Origin: Pseudomonadota bacterium
GTDB lineage: Bacteria; Pseudomonadota; Alphaproteobacteria; Rhizobiales; Beijerinckiaceae
Length of the DNA: 36,608 nucleotides
Assembly (NCBI GenBank): GCA_023426505.1
Contig: JAFAAP010000017.1
Coordinates: 1-36,608, forward strand
Reading direction: 5' to 3'
Position 1 is the stretch's first letter; each line of letters begins with the position of its first letter. Below are positions 1 to 7,897 of this stretch, one piece after another. Position numbers and translations under genes: made by a program. The notes beneath the pieces were generated by a model that was given only the letters and a program-made list of their open reading frames with translations, searched no databases and had not been told where the DNA came from.

Positions 1-1
1 G

Positions 2-346
2 ACGTATGTTCCGCCTGCTCTGTATTTTGCCCTTGCCCTGTATGCCTGGATTGACTTCACCCGATCGGCGCATGACGGCTTGGCCAATCTCGGGCTGATG
101 CTGGTGACCTTGCCCGTGACGGCACTGGGGCTGCTTCTCACATGGGCACTGGGCAGGATCGAGTTCGTGCTTATCCCGAGCGAACTGGGCTACTACACCG
201 CCCACGCGATCTACTTCTGGCCAGCTGCCCTCCTGACAGCGGCTCTGCTCTACGGCGTCTGCTCGGCACTGGACCGGCTTTTGCGCCGGGTGTTGCGCCC
301 TGCGCAATTGCGGCCGCATCGGAACCAACGAGCAGAGGAAGGTTGA
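2..346 (+). CDS. C-terminal part of a small membrane protein (cut by window start)
   Basis: The reading frame is open from the first bases of the window and stops at 346, so only the last 114 or so residues are seen. They hold about three hydrophobic segments (near YFALALYAWI, LMLVTLPVTALGLLLTWAL and IYFWPAALLTAALLYGV), then a basic tail with RLLRRVLRP, as in an inner-membrane protein with a cytoplasmic C-terminus. A TTG at 80 and other codons could serve as internal starts, but the hydrophobic pattern continues upstream of them, so a start outside the window is preferred. I do not recognise the family. Confidence 0.5.
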   Translation, partial: TYVPPALYFALALYAWIDFTRSAHDGLANLGLMLVTLPVTALGLLLTWALGRIEFVLIPSELGYYTAHAIYFWPAALLTAALLYGVCSALDRLLRRVLRPAQLRPHRNQRAEEG

Positions 347-516
347 GGGGTTCGCCAGCGAACTCAGGGCCAGCCAGGCACTGCAGGCCGTGGCCGGGCC
401 ACGCGGTGGCACGGGTTATCAGGATCTGTGAGGCTACCCCCTTGACCGCTCGGGGTGCAGCAGGAAGGCTCTGCTTCGCCGAGCGGAGAGGCATGGTCCG
501 AAGCGTGGAGGAATGA

Positions 517-1149
517 ATGCGAATGCTGACGGCCGCAATTGGCCTTGCTCTAATGTCAACGGCAGCCATGGCCCAGACCGGAAATGCGCCCTCAACTGGT
601 GCTCCGGACCGGGAGCAGACATTCAGAGACATCGGGCAAATTCTGCAAGGTACGGAACGCACGATTGCTCCGTCGCAGCCCAGCGCCCCAGTGGGAGGCG
701 CAACGGAAGCCGCGCCCGCCGTTGCTACTACCAATCAGACCGCGCCGGCGATCACAACTGGCGCGCAGCTCACAGCCTCGATCCCTGTCACGGGCCTTAC
801 TGGCCCGAGCCCAACGGCAGGAATCGGGGCTACGCTTACGCCCGGGACTGACGTTCGAGTCGAGGGCATTGAGCAGGGGTTTGTTCAAGTGACTCCCCTA
901 GAAGGTCCGAGCAGTGGCAGAACTCTTTACGTACCTGAGGGAGCGGTGAGGACCGCCTTTTTGTCGGATTACGCCGGCGCTCGGATCACCGAGCTCATGG
1001 ATCAGGTGAGCCGGTTAGCAAAGACGCTCGAGAACAATCCATACGTCCGCTTAAAAGGATTTAAGATCAACGTCGCTGTACCTCCCAGCCTCGATGTCGA
1101 GTTTGAGATGAAGGGGCCGGAATCTGGCTCGCCTGCCGCGGTTCGGTGA
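517..1149 (+). CDS. Secreted or periplasmic hypothetical protein
   Basis: A 210-residue protein with a clear Sec signal peptide: MRMLTAAIGLALMSTAAMA, with likely cleavage after AMA near residue 19. After it comes a Pro/Ala/Thr-rich low-complexity stretch (about 25-100) typical of a flexible periplasmic linker. A more structured C-terminal half follows (about 105-200), with VRVEGIEQGFVQVTPLEG, which looks like a small beta domain, and a predicted helix ARITELMDQVSRLAKTLENN. The start at 517 is preceded by GGAG at 508-511. A GCGTCGCC/GGCGACGC hairpin follows the stop. I do not recognise the family; a role in envelope or secretion structures is possible but not shown. Confidence 0.6.
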   Translation: MRMLTAAIGLALMSTAAMAQTGNAPSTGAPDREQTFRDIGQILQGTERTIAPSQPSAPVGGATEAAPAVATTNQTAPAITTGAQLTASIPVTGLTGPSPTAGIGATLTPGTDVRVEGIEQGFVQVTPLEGPSSGRTLYVPEGAVRTAFLSDYAGARITELMDQVSRLAKTLENNPYVRLKGFKINVAVPPSLDVEFEMKGPESGSPAAVR

Positions 1150-1156
1150 TCGCGAG

Positions 1157-1177
1157 GCGTCGCCAATACGGCGACGC
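1157..1177 (+). terminator. Hairpin after the secreted-protein gene
   Basis: A perfect 8-bp stem GCGTCGCC/GGCGACGC with loop AATAC lies 7 bases after the stop codon at 1149. There is no T run, so intrinsic termination is uncertain. It may instead protect the mRNA 3' end. Confidence 0.35.
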
Positions 1178-1240
1178 AGCGGGGCTATCGAGATCTCTGA
1201 TTGCCAAGGATTGGCCCCATTGGGCGAGTAGCCCAGGACC

Positions 1241-1429
1241 ATGGCTGAACAGAACACGCAATCTCTTGATATGACGGTTGAAGAGACGATTGAACTGGCC
1301 AGTCAGGTCATTGAGCAGACTCGCGCCGAGATCGCTCGTTCGCAGGCTTTGAGCCAGGCCGAAGCTGATCTCGTGCAGTCAATCGAACGCATGGTCGATG
1401 ATCATGACGGCTGTGCAGACGAGCGATGA
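1241..1429 (+). CDS. Small acidic helical hypothetical protein
   Basis: A 62-residue acidic protein rich in Glu, Gln and Ala that looks almost wholly alpha-helical (TVEETIELASQVIEQTRAEIARSQ) and could form a short coiled coil. It has no signal peptide or membrane segment. The ribosome binding site is weak (AGGA at about 1234). A strong intrinsic terminator stands about 85 bases after its stop, which supports transcription of this strand. The family is not recognised. Confidence 0.45.
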   Translation: MAEQNTQSLDMTVEETIELASQVIEQTRAEIARSQALSQAEADLVQSIERMVDDHDGCADER

Positions 1430-1513
1430 GGCCGGATCAATCGATACCGTCGCTTAACCTTGCACGTGTACAAAGCGGATAGGCCGCGTTGTGTATCGGG
1501 CCACCTTAAAGAT

Positions 1514-1546
1514 CCCCGCCCGATGCTCAGTCGGGCGGGGTTTCTT
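1514..1546 (+). terminator. Strong intrinsic terminator
   Basis: A perfect 10-bp GC-rich stem (CCCCGCCCGA/TCGGGCGGGG) with loop TGCTCAG is followed directly by TTTCTT. This is the canonical rho-independent form for plus-strand transcription and probably ends the transcript of the 62-residue gene. Confidence 0.85.
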
Positions 1547-1773
1547 AATGGGCTGTTAACCATACTGCAGCGACCATGCTCTGGCTGATTGATGCGGCTC
1601 AGAGATCAGCACTCTCCTCCAAAGCAGTCGGGGCGCGGATGTACCGCCTCGATCTGCCGTGGAGATGCGAGAGGCGGAGCGCGTTAGCAGTCGCGTAACC
1701 ACAACTACATGCGAACTTGATCCGATCCAGGCATGGCGCGTTCCCTCTTTGCCTGAACGGGAGAGGACTGCCC

Positions 1774-1842
1774 ATGACCATTCTCGATCCGATTACCGGA
1801 AACCTCGTCACGATCAGTCCGTCGATCAAACCACGCCGTTAG
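1774..1842 (+). CDS. Very small ORF (22 residues)
   Basis: A short reading frame beginning MTILDPITGNLVTISPS follows a good purine-rich ribosome binding site (GGGAGAGGA, 1759-1767). It ends with TAG 26 bases before another small ORF that also has a good ribosome binding site. It could be a genuine small protein or a leader peptide. Support is limited to the binding site and the tandem arrangement. Confidence 0.25.
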   Translation: MTILDPITGNLVTISPSIKPRR

Positions 1843-1868
1843 GCACCCTACGTCGGTGGGAGGTGGTA

Positions 1869-2000
1869 ATGAATCGATCCTCACGACGACGCGCCAGACG
1901 CTGGATCATTCAAGAACTGGCACGCTGTCTGGAGCAGCGCAGCGAGGCCTTCCCTGATCAGACCCGCTCCATAGAAGACACGCCAGAGGGCTCGTTGTGA
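1869..2000 (+). CDS. Very small basic ORF (43 residues)
   Basis: The reading frame opens MNRSSRRRARRWIIQELAR and is preceded by GGGAGGTGGTA, a strong ribosome binding site. The N-terminus is very arginine-rich and the C-terminus acidic, with a likely amphipathic helix between. The frame is also open upstream to 1659, but the internal ATG has much the better binding site. The family is unknown. It could be translated together with the 22-residue ORF just upstream. Confidence 0.3.
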   Translation: MNRSSRRRARRWIIQELARCLEQRSEAFPDQTRSIEDTPEGSL

Positions 2001-2130
2001 GGAGGCCAACCAAGCGCTGGAGGCGAACGCCACGGCAAAGCGACAGCGGGGCGACTGCGACCTCTAAGCTGCTTTTTAAGCTTCCTCGGCGATACTAGGG
2101 GAGTGCATCCAACATAGCCCCTCTTAGAGA

Positions 2131-2955
2131 GGCTCTGTCGCAATTTCTGACTGCGGACAGAAAGATCTGAGCGCGGGTTGTATTCGCTTATGCGGCGAGC
2201 CGCTCGAACTGCTCAGCGAGCGACAGTTGCTGGGCGCAGGCGTATTTCGCCTGTCCCTTTCGCATCATGTGCACCATTTCAATGCCGCCCAGGATTGTGC
2301 GAGCGCTACTCATTGACTTGAACCCCATCATCAGGCGAACCCGCCGTTTGATGGCCCGATGATCCTGTTCGATACGATTATTGAGGTAGGCGCTTTGCCG
2401 GATGCGGATCGGCTTGAACTTCCGCCGTGATCGGTCCTGCAGCCGGTTTGTCGTATCGCAGGACAGGATTGCTTCACGATTGGTCTGACTGCCGTCGATC
2501 ACGATCCGCTCAGGCCGACCGTGACTCTTGAGGGCCTTGCTCAGAAATCGTTTGGCCGCAGCCAGGTTGCGCCGCTCGCTGAACCAGAATTCGACTGTGT
2601 CGCCATGGCGGTCGATGGCGCGATAGAGATACCGCCACTGGCCTCTGACCCTGATATATGTCTCGTCGACGTGCCATCTGGCAGTGACGGCACGCTTCCG
2701 GGCATTGAAGCGCTTGAGTAGTTCGGGCGAGTATCGGACAACCCATCTGTGAATGGTCGCGTGGTCGACCGATATGCCGCGCTCGGCCATCATCTCCTCA
2801 AGGTTTCGGAGGCTCAGATTGTAAGCCAGATACCAACGCACGCAGAGCAGGATCACGGATCGATCAAAATGCCTGCCCTTGAACATGCCACCCTCTTCCC
2901 TGAAGCCGAGAAGGCTATAGCTGAAATTCTGAAGCAAAACGTTTGCGACACATCC
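2131..2955 (-). mobile_element. IS6-family insertion sequence (first copy type)
   Basis: An element of about 825 bp enclosing one transposase gene. The ends form short imperfect inverted repeats: GGCTCTGTCGCAA at 2131-2143 against the complement of 2943-2955 (GGATGTGTCGCAA), 11 of 13 matching. This resembles the TGTCGCAA/TGTTGCAA ends usual in IS6 elements. The 8 bases on either side (CTTAGAGA and CTCATACT) do not match, so no target duplication is left. The right end lies only 21 bp beyond the terminator of the catabolic operon. Confidence 0.75.
2188..2886 (-). CDS. IS6-family DDE transposase
   Basis: A 232-residue transposase that cuts and joins the ends of its own IS element by replicative transposition. 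It begins MFKGRHF, the usual IS6 start, behind a GGGAAGAGGGTGGC purine-rich binding site. An in-frame ATG at 2937 would add 17 residues but overlaps the element end. The DDE triad is visible: Asp in WHVDETYIRVRGQW, Asp in RIVIDGSQTN, and Glu in NNRIEQDHRAIK. The N-terminal helices (SLRNLEEMMAERGISVDHATIHRW) form the DNA-binding domain. The length is normal and nothing suggests inactivation. Confidence 0.9.
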   Translation of the reverse strand: MFKGRHFDRSVILLCVRWYLAYNLSLRNLEEMMAERGISVDHATIHRWVVRYSPELLKRFNARKRAVTARWHVDETYIRVRGQWRYLYRAIDRHGDTVEFWFSERRNLAAAKRFLSKALKSHGRPERIVIDGSQTNREAILSCDTTNRLQDRSRRKFKPIRIRQSAYLNNRIEQDHRAIKRRVRLMMGFKSMSSARTILGGIEMVHMMRKGQAKYACAQQLSLAEQFERLAA

Positions 2956-2975
2956 CTCATACTTCGCAAGTCACT

Positions 2976-3007
2976 AAAAAAGGCGCGCTTTGTGACCCGC
3001 GCCTTTT
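2976..3007 (-). terminator. Intrinsic terminator of the binding protein-ligase-amidase operon
   Basis: AAAAGGCGCG (2978-2987) pairs with CGCGCCTTTT (2998-3007) around a 10-base loop. Read on the minus strand, the stem is followed by a run of six T. It lies 16 bases after the stop of the isochorismatase-like gene (3024), so it is the 3' end of the minus-strand operon starting at 6734. Confidence 0.85.
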
Positions 3008-3023
3008 CAGAGAGTCATGCCCA

Positions 3024-3704
3024 TCAAATGGTCGCGAGGGCATCCAGCAGGTCACCGGTCGAACTGACGTCCGCATATTTCGCAGACATGTCGAACAGGT
3101 TAACGAGATGCGACGTTTGGGACCGGTCATAGACGGCGTCATGCGGCACCGCAACGCGGAAATTGTAAGAGAATGCATCCACGACGCTGCCGCGCACGCA
3201 GCCACTGGTCGTGCAGCCAGTGACCACCAGCGTATCCACTTGGTTCTGAACGAGATAGCTCGCCAAAGGCGTTCCGAAGAACGCGCTCGGATGGCGTTTG
3301 GGCAGTAGAATGTCTCCCTCGACTGGCGCGACCTCGGGCACGAACTCGTAGCCCTTGGCCGCGACCCCCATTAGCGCTGGCACCTTCTCGGCAAGACGGC
3401 CATAGTCGAAGGACTGCTTGGGAGCGACATGCGGGAAGAGCACCGGCCAGCCATTCGCGCGGAAGAGCTTCAGGATCCGAGAAATGTTGGTGACGGCATC
3501 CCAACCAACTTGCCCGCAGGAGGTGGGAAACTCCTTGATCGACTCGTTGAAAGGAAGGGGAGTCGTGCCGACCGTTCGATACTGAACGTCGATGATCAGG
3601 AGAGCCGGCCGCTGTCCCAAGCCTGAAGGCTTTCCAAAGCCCGCAGCCTCGTAGGCCTTCCTCTCTTCCTCGGGGATGACTGAGTCCCAAATGTTCTGTG
3701 CCAT
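3024..3704 (-). CDS. Isochorismatase-fold cysteine hydrolase (N-carbamoylsarcosine amidase-like)
   Basis: A 226-residue cytoplasmic hydrolase of the cysteine hydrolase family that includes N-carbamoylsarcosine amidase, maleamate amidase and nicotinamidase. The catalytic triad is visible: Asp39 (LLIIDVQ), Lys136 (LLPKRHPSAFFGT) and Cys169 (TGCTTSGCVR), with the Thr-Thr turn before the cysteine that forms the oxyanion hole. The N-terminal segment IWDSVIPEEERKAYEAAGFG is typical of the carbamoylsarcosine/maleamate subgroup rather than true isochorismatases. The start has AGGAG 8 bases upstream. It is third in an operon after the peptide-binding protein and a CoA-ligase-like gene. It most likely releases ammonia, or CO2 plus ammonia, from an amide or carbamoyl intermediate; the exact substrate is not readable. 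Confidence 0.85.
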   Translation of the reverse strand: MAQNIWDSVIPEEERKAYEAAGFGKPSGLGQRPALLIIDVQYRTVGTTPLPFNESIKEFPTSCGQVGWDAVTNISRILKLFRANGWPVLFPHVAPKQSFDYGRLAEKVPALMGVAAKGYEFVPEVAPVEGDILLPKRHPSAFFGTPLASYLVQNQVDTLVVTGCTTSGCVRGSVVDAFSYNFRVAVPHDAVYDRSQTSHLVNLFDMSAKYADVSSTGDLLDALATI

Positions 3705-3754
3705 AGATATGCTCCTATGCGCGTGTATCTCAGCCGCGCGCCGCCATTTTGCTT

Positions 3755-5137
3755 TCAGTGACTGTTGCGCTTGTCCACGATGCGGCGCGGCTTGGCCATC
3801 GTAGCCGGATCGTAAATCGCATTGCGTTCGACGATCTCGACTTCGCCGCGCAGATTCGTCAGCGTGAAGATTTGCTCAATAATTCGGTCGGGCAGATCCG
3901 CAGGCGCACTAACTGCGGGAGCCAGCCTTATGATGAACCGATCCATCGAGAACGGGTCGGCGGAATTCTCAGGCTCCACGACGAGCTGGTACTCATCGAC
4001 AGCCTGCATTTTATCAAGCTGCGCCTGTACATTGCCGAGATTGACTAGCGCGCCGCGAATCTTGATGATGTCACCGGTGCGCATGGTATTCGACGACAAG
4101 CGCACTGCGCTGCGTCCACAATGGGGGCAGACGCTGTGGTCAAGCGATCCGAAATCGCCGACTTTGTAGCGGAGGAAGACGGTTCCACGCCGGTTGAGAT
4201 GGCTGAAGGCGAGCATGCCAGGCTGGCCGTCCGGCAGGCGGGCCCCGTTGTCGGGATCGATTATCTCGTGGAAGAGCTGATCCGGCATAGCGCTGTGGAA
4301 TCCGCTGCCTTCGCAGCACTCGATCATCGTGCCACCCTGCTCGGTCGAGCCGTAGCGGTTGACCACGACGGTGTCCGAAGCACCGAGAGCGCGCATGCGC
4401 TGGCGAAAATCCTCGCGCATAGCCGGAGACGAGGCCTCGCCGGTGGTCATGATCATCCGGAGGCTCGTAAAGTCGGCACCAAGCTCCTGCGCTCGGATCA
4501 TGACGCGTCGCACGAAGCTCGCCACGCCCCAGAGAACCGTGGCGCGGTGACGCGCAACGGCGGTGACCGCGGAGTCAAGGCTTCGATTGACCGGAAACAT
4601 TAGGTCGCTGCGGCCGGTATTGCCGTAGATGATCGCGGCGCCGACAGCTGCCGTTTCGTCGACGGCGCGGGAGTAGGCCCCCATTGGGAAGCCGGTCAGC
4701 GGAAACAGGTTCGCGACAAGGTCAGTCTCTTTCAGACCAATCAGGTCCTGCCGCTCCTGGAATGCGTACATGTAGGCAGCATGGTCGTGAGCGGTGACGA
4801 AGATCGGTGCAGGGCGTCCGGACGTGGTGCCGGTGGTGTAGATCACCTTCGCGAGTGTGCCCTCATTGCCAGGAAGTCCTTCGGGCCGGAGACGGAACGC
4901 TTCAGGGTCGGCCAGAAAATCTTTCTTGGAGGAGGGCGGAAGGCGGACGAGTTCGTCACAAGTCGTGATATCACGCGGCTCGAGACCCTCACGGCGCATG
5001 AGCGCACTATAGAACGGGTGATGCTGATAGCAGAGCTCGACCATCTGCTGCAGGAGACTGTTTTGAAGAGCGCGCACGGCCTCCGGCGGCTGGCGCAGCA
5101 TGTCGGGCAAGGTGAAGTTGGATGGATTGGGTTGCAT
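3755..5137 (-). CDS. Phenylacetate-CoA ligase-like adenylating enzyme (copy 1)
   Basis: A 460-residue member of the AMP-forming adenylate family, PaaK/coenzyme F390 synthetase branch, which activates a carboxylate as acyl-AMP and usually transfers it to CoA. The P-loop is YTTGTTSGRPAP (about residues 100-111). The second core motif is NRYGSTEQGG, followed by RYKVGDFG and TGDIIKIRGALVNLG. A CPHCG pair, shared with the second copy, may bind a metal. It is about two-thirds identical by eye to 24853-26235 and has exactly the same length. It lies 94 bases after the peptide-binding protein and 50 bases before the amidase, in one operon. The acid it activates is unknown. Confidence 0.85.
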   Translation of the reverse strand: MQPNPSNFTLPDMLRQPPEAVRALQNSLLQQMVELCYQHHPFYSALMRREGLEPRDITTCDELVRLPPSSKKDFLADPEAFRLRPEGLPGNEGTLAKVIYTTGTTSGRPAPIFVTAHDHAAYMYAFQERQDLIGLKETDLVANLFPLTGFPMGAYSRAVDETAAVGAAIIYGNTGRSDLMFPVNRSLDSAVTAVARHRATVLWGVASFVRRVMIRAQELGADFTSLRMIMTTGEASSPAMREDFRQRMRALGASDTVVVNRYGSTEQGGTMIECCEGSGFHSAMPDQLFHEIIDPDNGARLPDGQPGMLAFSHLNRRGTVFLRYKVGDFGSLDHSVCPHCGRSAVRLSSNTMRTGDIIKIRGALVNLGNVQAQLDKMQAVDEYQLVVEPENSADPFSMDRFIIRLAPAVSAPADLPDRIIEQIFTLTNLRGEVEIVERNAIYDPATMAKPRRIVDKRNSH

Positions 5138-5231
5138 TTTTGTCGTTCCGCAGAGCGGTGATCATCAGGGCGGCAGGCCCTTGCGACGTCAAACGCGGAG
5201 GGCGGCGCCAAACGCCCTCCTGATGTTCAAC

Positions 5232-6734
5232 TTACTGAAAGTCGTAGAGGCGGATGAAGCCGTCCGGCCAAGGCGAGTAGGCGATGCCTTTCTTCACGCC
5301 GAAGGCTTGCACCTCGTCATAGAGCGGAATGTGGTAGCGGTTCTCGTTGCTGCGGCGGAAAGCCTGCACGAGGAGCTTCTTCTGCTCGTCGGGATTGGCT
5401 GTCGCCTTCTGCTGGTTGAGCAGACGGTCAATTTCCTCGTCGACTGCGTAGGCGTGAGAGCCCTTGGCATACATCGTCGTCAGCACCGCCTCAGCATGGT
5501 ACCCCGAAGCGCCGAATGCGAACACGTACATGCTTTCGAGCTTCGATTGCAGCCATAGCGGGAAAAACGCGGTGAACTCGAGAGGCTTGACTTCGACCTT
5601 CAGGCCCGCTGCGGTCATGTAGCCTGCAATCGCCTGAACAACTTCATTAGCCATTGCGAGGTTATTGTTGGGGTACTGAATCTTGATGACTTCGCCCTTA
5701 TATCCTGCCTTTTGCACAAGAGCCTTCGCCGCCTCGGGATCGTACTTCGTGGGAGTGAAGGACGGATCGTATCCGATGTTCATAGGAGGAACCATGATGC
5801 CCGTGGGCTTGCCCAGTCCGCGCAGGAGCTTGTCCGTTATCGCCGGACGATCGATTGCTTTGTCAATCGCTTCGCGGATCAGGGGGTTGTCGAGCGGTGC
5901 CACGTTCACATTGAAGGCAGCGAAGATCACGCGGAAGCCCGGGGCCGTGCCGACCTCCAGCTTTGGAGACTTCTGCAACTGCGGGATGAGCGACGGCGGC
6001 AGCGATGGGACGATATCTATCTCGCCGGAGAGCAGAGCCGTGGCACGGCTCGCCTCCGCAGGGATTGGGCGGAACGTCGCGGTCTTGATCTTGGGAGCGC
6101 CGCGCCAGTAATCGGGATTGGCTTGAAGGACGAACCGGTCATCCTTGACCCACTGAACGAGCTTGTAGGGGCCAGTGCCGATGGGCTTGGTCGCGTAGCC
6201 CTCGTCACCGACTTTGTCGAAATAGGTTTTCGACATAATGTTCACATAGCTCGCCTGCCGGTCGAACAGTGAATAAGGCTGGCTCAGGGTGAACCTAACC
6301 GTGTACGGATCCACTGCTTCGACGTTGGTCACGAGCCGGATGAAGGTACGGACCGGAGTGGTAGCGTCGGCCAAGATGCGCTTGAACGTGAAGACCACAT
6401 CATCGGCCGTCAGTGGGCTGCCGTCATGGAACTTCACACCCTGGCGCAGCTTGAAGGTCCACTGGGTCAGGTCATCCGAGTGGCTCCAGGATTCGGCAAG
6501 ACGCGGGTTCATCTCGCCGTTGCGGCGCAGTTCTGTCAGCGCATCGAACACGTTGAGGCGATAATTGAACCCGAGCGGGGAGGTATCCTTGCTCGGATCG
6601 AGGCCGGGCAGGTCGCCCGGCAACGCAACCGTAAGGGTCTCTGGAGCTGCGGATGCCGTTCCAGGTGCACCGAGCATTGCCGCCGCAATGCCGGCGGCCC
6701 AGAATGCATTGATTGCCCTTTTATAGTAACTCAT
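5232..6734 (-). CDS. ABC transporter substrate-binding protein, dipeptide/oligopeptide type (SBP_bac_5)
   Basis: A 500-residue periplasmic binding protein of the DppA/OppA/nickel-binding family. It has a Sec signal peptide with likely cleavage at ASA-AP near residue 29. The family hallmark follows: NPRLAESWSHSDDLTQWTF, LRQGVKFHDGSPLTADDVVF and the TGPYKL motif. The start has AGGA about 10 bases upstream. It is first in the operon with the ligase and amidase and would supply ligand to the permeases and ATPase at 18808-22651, which have no binding protein of their own. Clusters of this family import opines, glycosides, heterocycles and peptides, so the ligand need not be a peptide. A regulon operator lies about 130 bases upstream. 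Confidence 0.92.
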   Translation of the reverse strand: MSYYKRAINAFWAAGIAAAMLGAPGTASAAPETLTVALPGDLPGLDPSKDTSPLGFNYRLNVFDALTELRRNGEMNPRLAESWSHSDDLTQWTFKLRQGVKFHDGSPLTADDVVFTFKRILADATTPVRTFIRLVTNVEAVDPYTVRFTLSQPYSLFDRQASYVNIMSKTYFDKVGDEGYATKPIGTGPYKLVQWVKDDRFVLQANPDYWRGAPKIKTATFRPIPAEASRATALLSGEIDIVPSLPPSLIPQLQKSPKLEVGTAPGFRVIFAAFNVNVAPLDNPLIREAIDKAIDRPAITDKLLRGLGKPTGIMVPPMNIGYDPSFTPTKYDPEAAKALVQKAGYKGEVIKIQYPNNNLAMANEVVQAIAGYMTAAGLKVEVKPLEFTAFFPLWLQSKLESMYVFAFGASGYHAEAVLTTMYAKGSHAYAVDEEIDRLLNQQKATANPDEQKKLLVQAFRRSNENRYHIPLYDEVQAFGVKKGIAYSPWPDGFIRLYDFQ

Positions 6735-6844
6735 CGCCGTGTCCTATCCTTACGGTTGCGCGAAGATGGTTGGTGCAGTGGCGAGCTCCATCCGGCGAAT
6801 CCCGGAAGCAAGATGTCGTAGGAGCCAATTCTGCAGTCTTATTT

Positions 6845-6880
6845 AGACTAAGCCAGTTGCTTGCAAACTGTAAACAGTTT
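6845..6880 (-). promoter_or_regulatory. GntR-type operator with embedded -35 (binding-protein operon)
   Basis: AAACTGTAAACAGTTT (6865-6880) is a perfect 16-base palindrome and the best copy of the regulon motif. On the minus strand it contains TTTACA (complement of 6869-6874). TAGTCT lies 18 bases further (complement of 6845-6850), giving a plausible promoter for the binding-protein operon. The site also sits between that operon and the divergent cupin gene, so it could control both. Confidence 0.75.
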
Positions 6881-6972
6881 TCTTTTGGAATGTCCGGCGG
6901 CATCGGCTAGCCTTGCGACGCCGTCCACCACTTCTCGGACTGCCTCACAACCAGAAACAGGACTCGGCCCAG

Positions 6973-7797
6973 ATGAGAGAGCATATCGATTTCGTGCAAG
7001 CGCAATTTCTGCCGTGGGAGGATGCGACGCCATATGGGCAACCCGGCGCAAGGCTGAAACTGTTGAGCAAGGACACCGACACAGACGCTTTCAGCGCCGT
7101 CCTGCGACTGCCTCCTGGCTGGTCCAGCACATGGCGGCCGAGCGGACACGATTACGAGATCTATGTTCTCGACGGGGCCGCTCATATCGGCGCCGAGTCG
7201 TTCATTGCTCACGACTATGCGTTTTTTCCTTATGGATTTGGCGCCATCGAGGTCTCGTCTACTCACGGCTGCGTGATGCTGTTCTTCCGTTCTTCCAAGG
7301 CGAGTGAACTTGAACCCCTAGCGGAGCTCGTTCAACAGCGGCTGGTGCGAAAGGTGCGGCTACCGGATGCCGACTGGGATGGCGATCTCGCCCGCATGGG
7401 CCTCGACAGCATGAAGGCGGCCTCAAGGATGCGCGTGCTCCGCCAGGATCCGATCAGCGGCGAGACCACCTATGTCACGGCAACCTTTGCGTTCCGCCGA
7501 GGGAGGCAGGCGGAAAGGCATCCGATCGCGCAGGAATTCTACCTGCTATCGGGGGAACTGGCGGGTCCCCTCGGCATCATGCAGGCTGGGGCCTATTGCA
7601 TCCGTCCGCCCATGGCGAAGCATGGCCCATACGGATCTCCTACGGGAGCCCTCATTCTGTTTCGGGGGTTCGGTGGAGAGCAGGCCACGTATTGGGAGGA
7701 TACGGATCCCTTCACTTACGAGCCTGCCCACCAGCCGATTTTACCCGAAAGACTCCTGCCCTACGGTCAGCCATATGATCGCGTAAAAAAGTACTAG
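6973..7797 (+). CDS. Cupin-fold protein (ChrR/DUF4437-like)
   Basis: A 274-residue protein that reads as two beta-rich cupin halves. The first holds RLPPGWSSTWRPSGHDYEIYVLDGAAHIG, with a cupin-like His/Glu set (GHDYEIYVL). The second holds RRGRQAERHPIAQEFYLLSGELAG and a late CIRPPMAKHGPYGS. Such bicupins bind a metal and act as isomerases, dioxygenases or anti-sigma sensors. The ATG at 6973 is chosen over an upstream in-frame start at 6913 because AGGA lies before it and the family begins near here. It is divergent from the binding-protein operon and shares its operator region; the amidohydrolase follows after 100 bases. Its reaction is unassigned. Confidence 0.65.
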   Translation: MREHIDFVQAQFLPWEDATPYGQPGARLKLLSKDTDTDAFSAVLRLPPGWSSTWRPSGHDYEIYVLDGAAHIGAESFIAHDYAFFPYGFGAIEVSSTHGCVMLFFRSSKASELEPLAELVQQRLVRKVRLPDADWDGDLARMGLDSMKAASRMRVLRQDPISGETTYVTATFAFRRGRQAERHPIAQEFYLLSGELAGPLGIMQAGAYCIRPPMAKHGPYGSPTGALILFRGFGGEQATYWEDTDPFTYEPAHQPILPERLLPYGQPYDRVKKY

Positions 7798-7826
7798 GAC
7801 AATGCAGGAGCTGCGGAATAACTGCT

Positions 7827-7860
7827 AACTGTTGACAGATGATGGGCGGTCGTATTTGAT
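7827..7860 (+). promoter_or_regulatory. GntR-type operator/promoter for the amidohydrolase gene
   Basis: AACTGTTGACAGAT (7827-7840) matches the regulon motif in all but one arm base. It contains TTGACA (7832-7837) on the coding strand, followed after 17 bases by TTTGAT (7855-7860). A TATAAT at 7881-7886 is also present but has no good -35 at the right distance. The ATG is at 7898. Confidence 0.7.
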
Positions 7861-7897
7861 TCCACGCACTTGCTATAGCTTATAATTAGGGTCAGTC

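Noticed and set aside
171..734. Minus-strand open frame of 187 codons
   Set aside because: It overlaps two plus-strand genes antisense, lacks a binding site and has Arg/Ala/Pro-rich content typical of GC-rich shadow frames.
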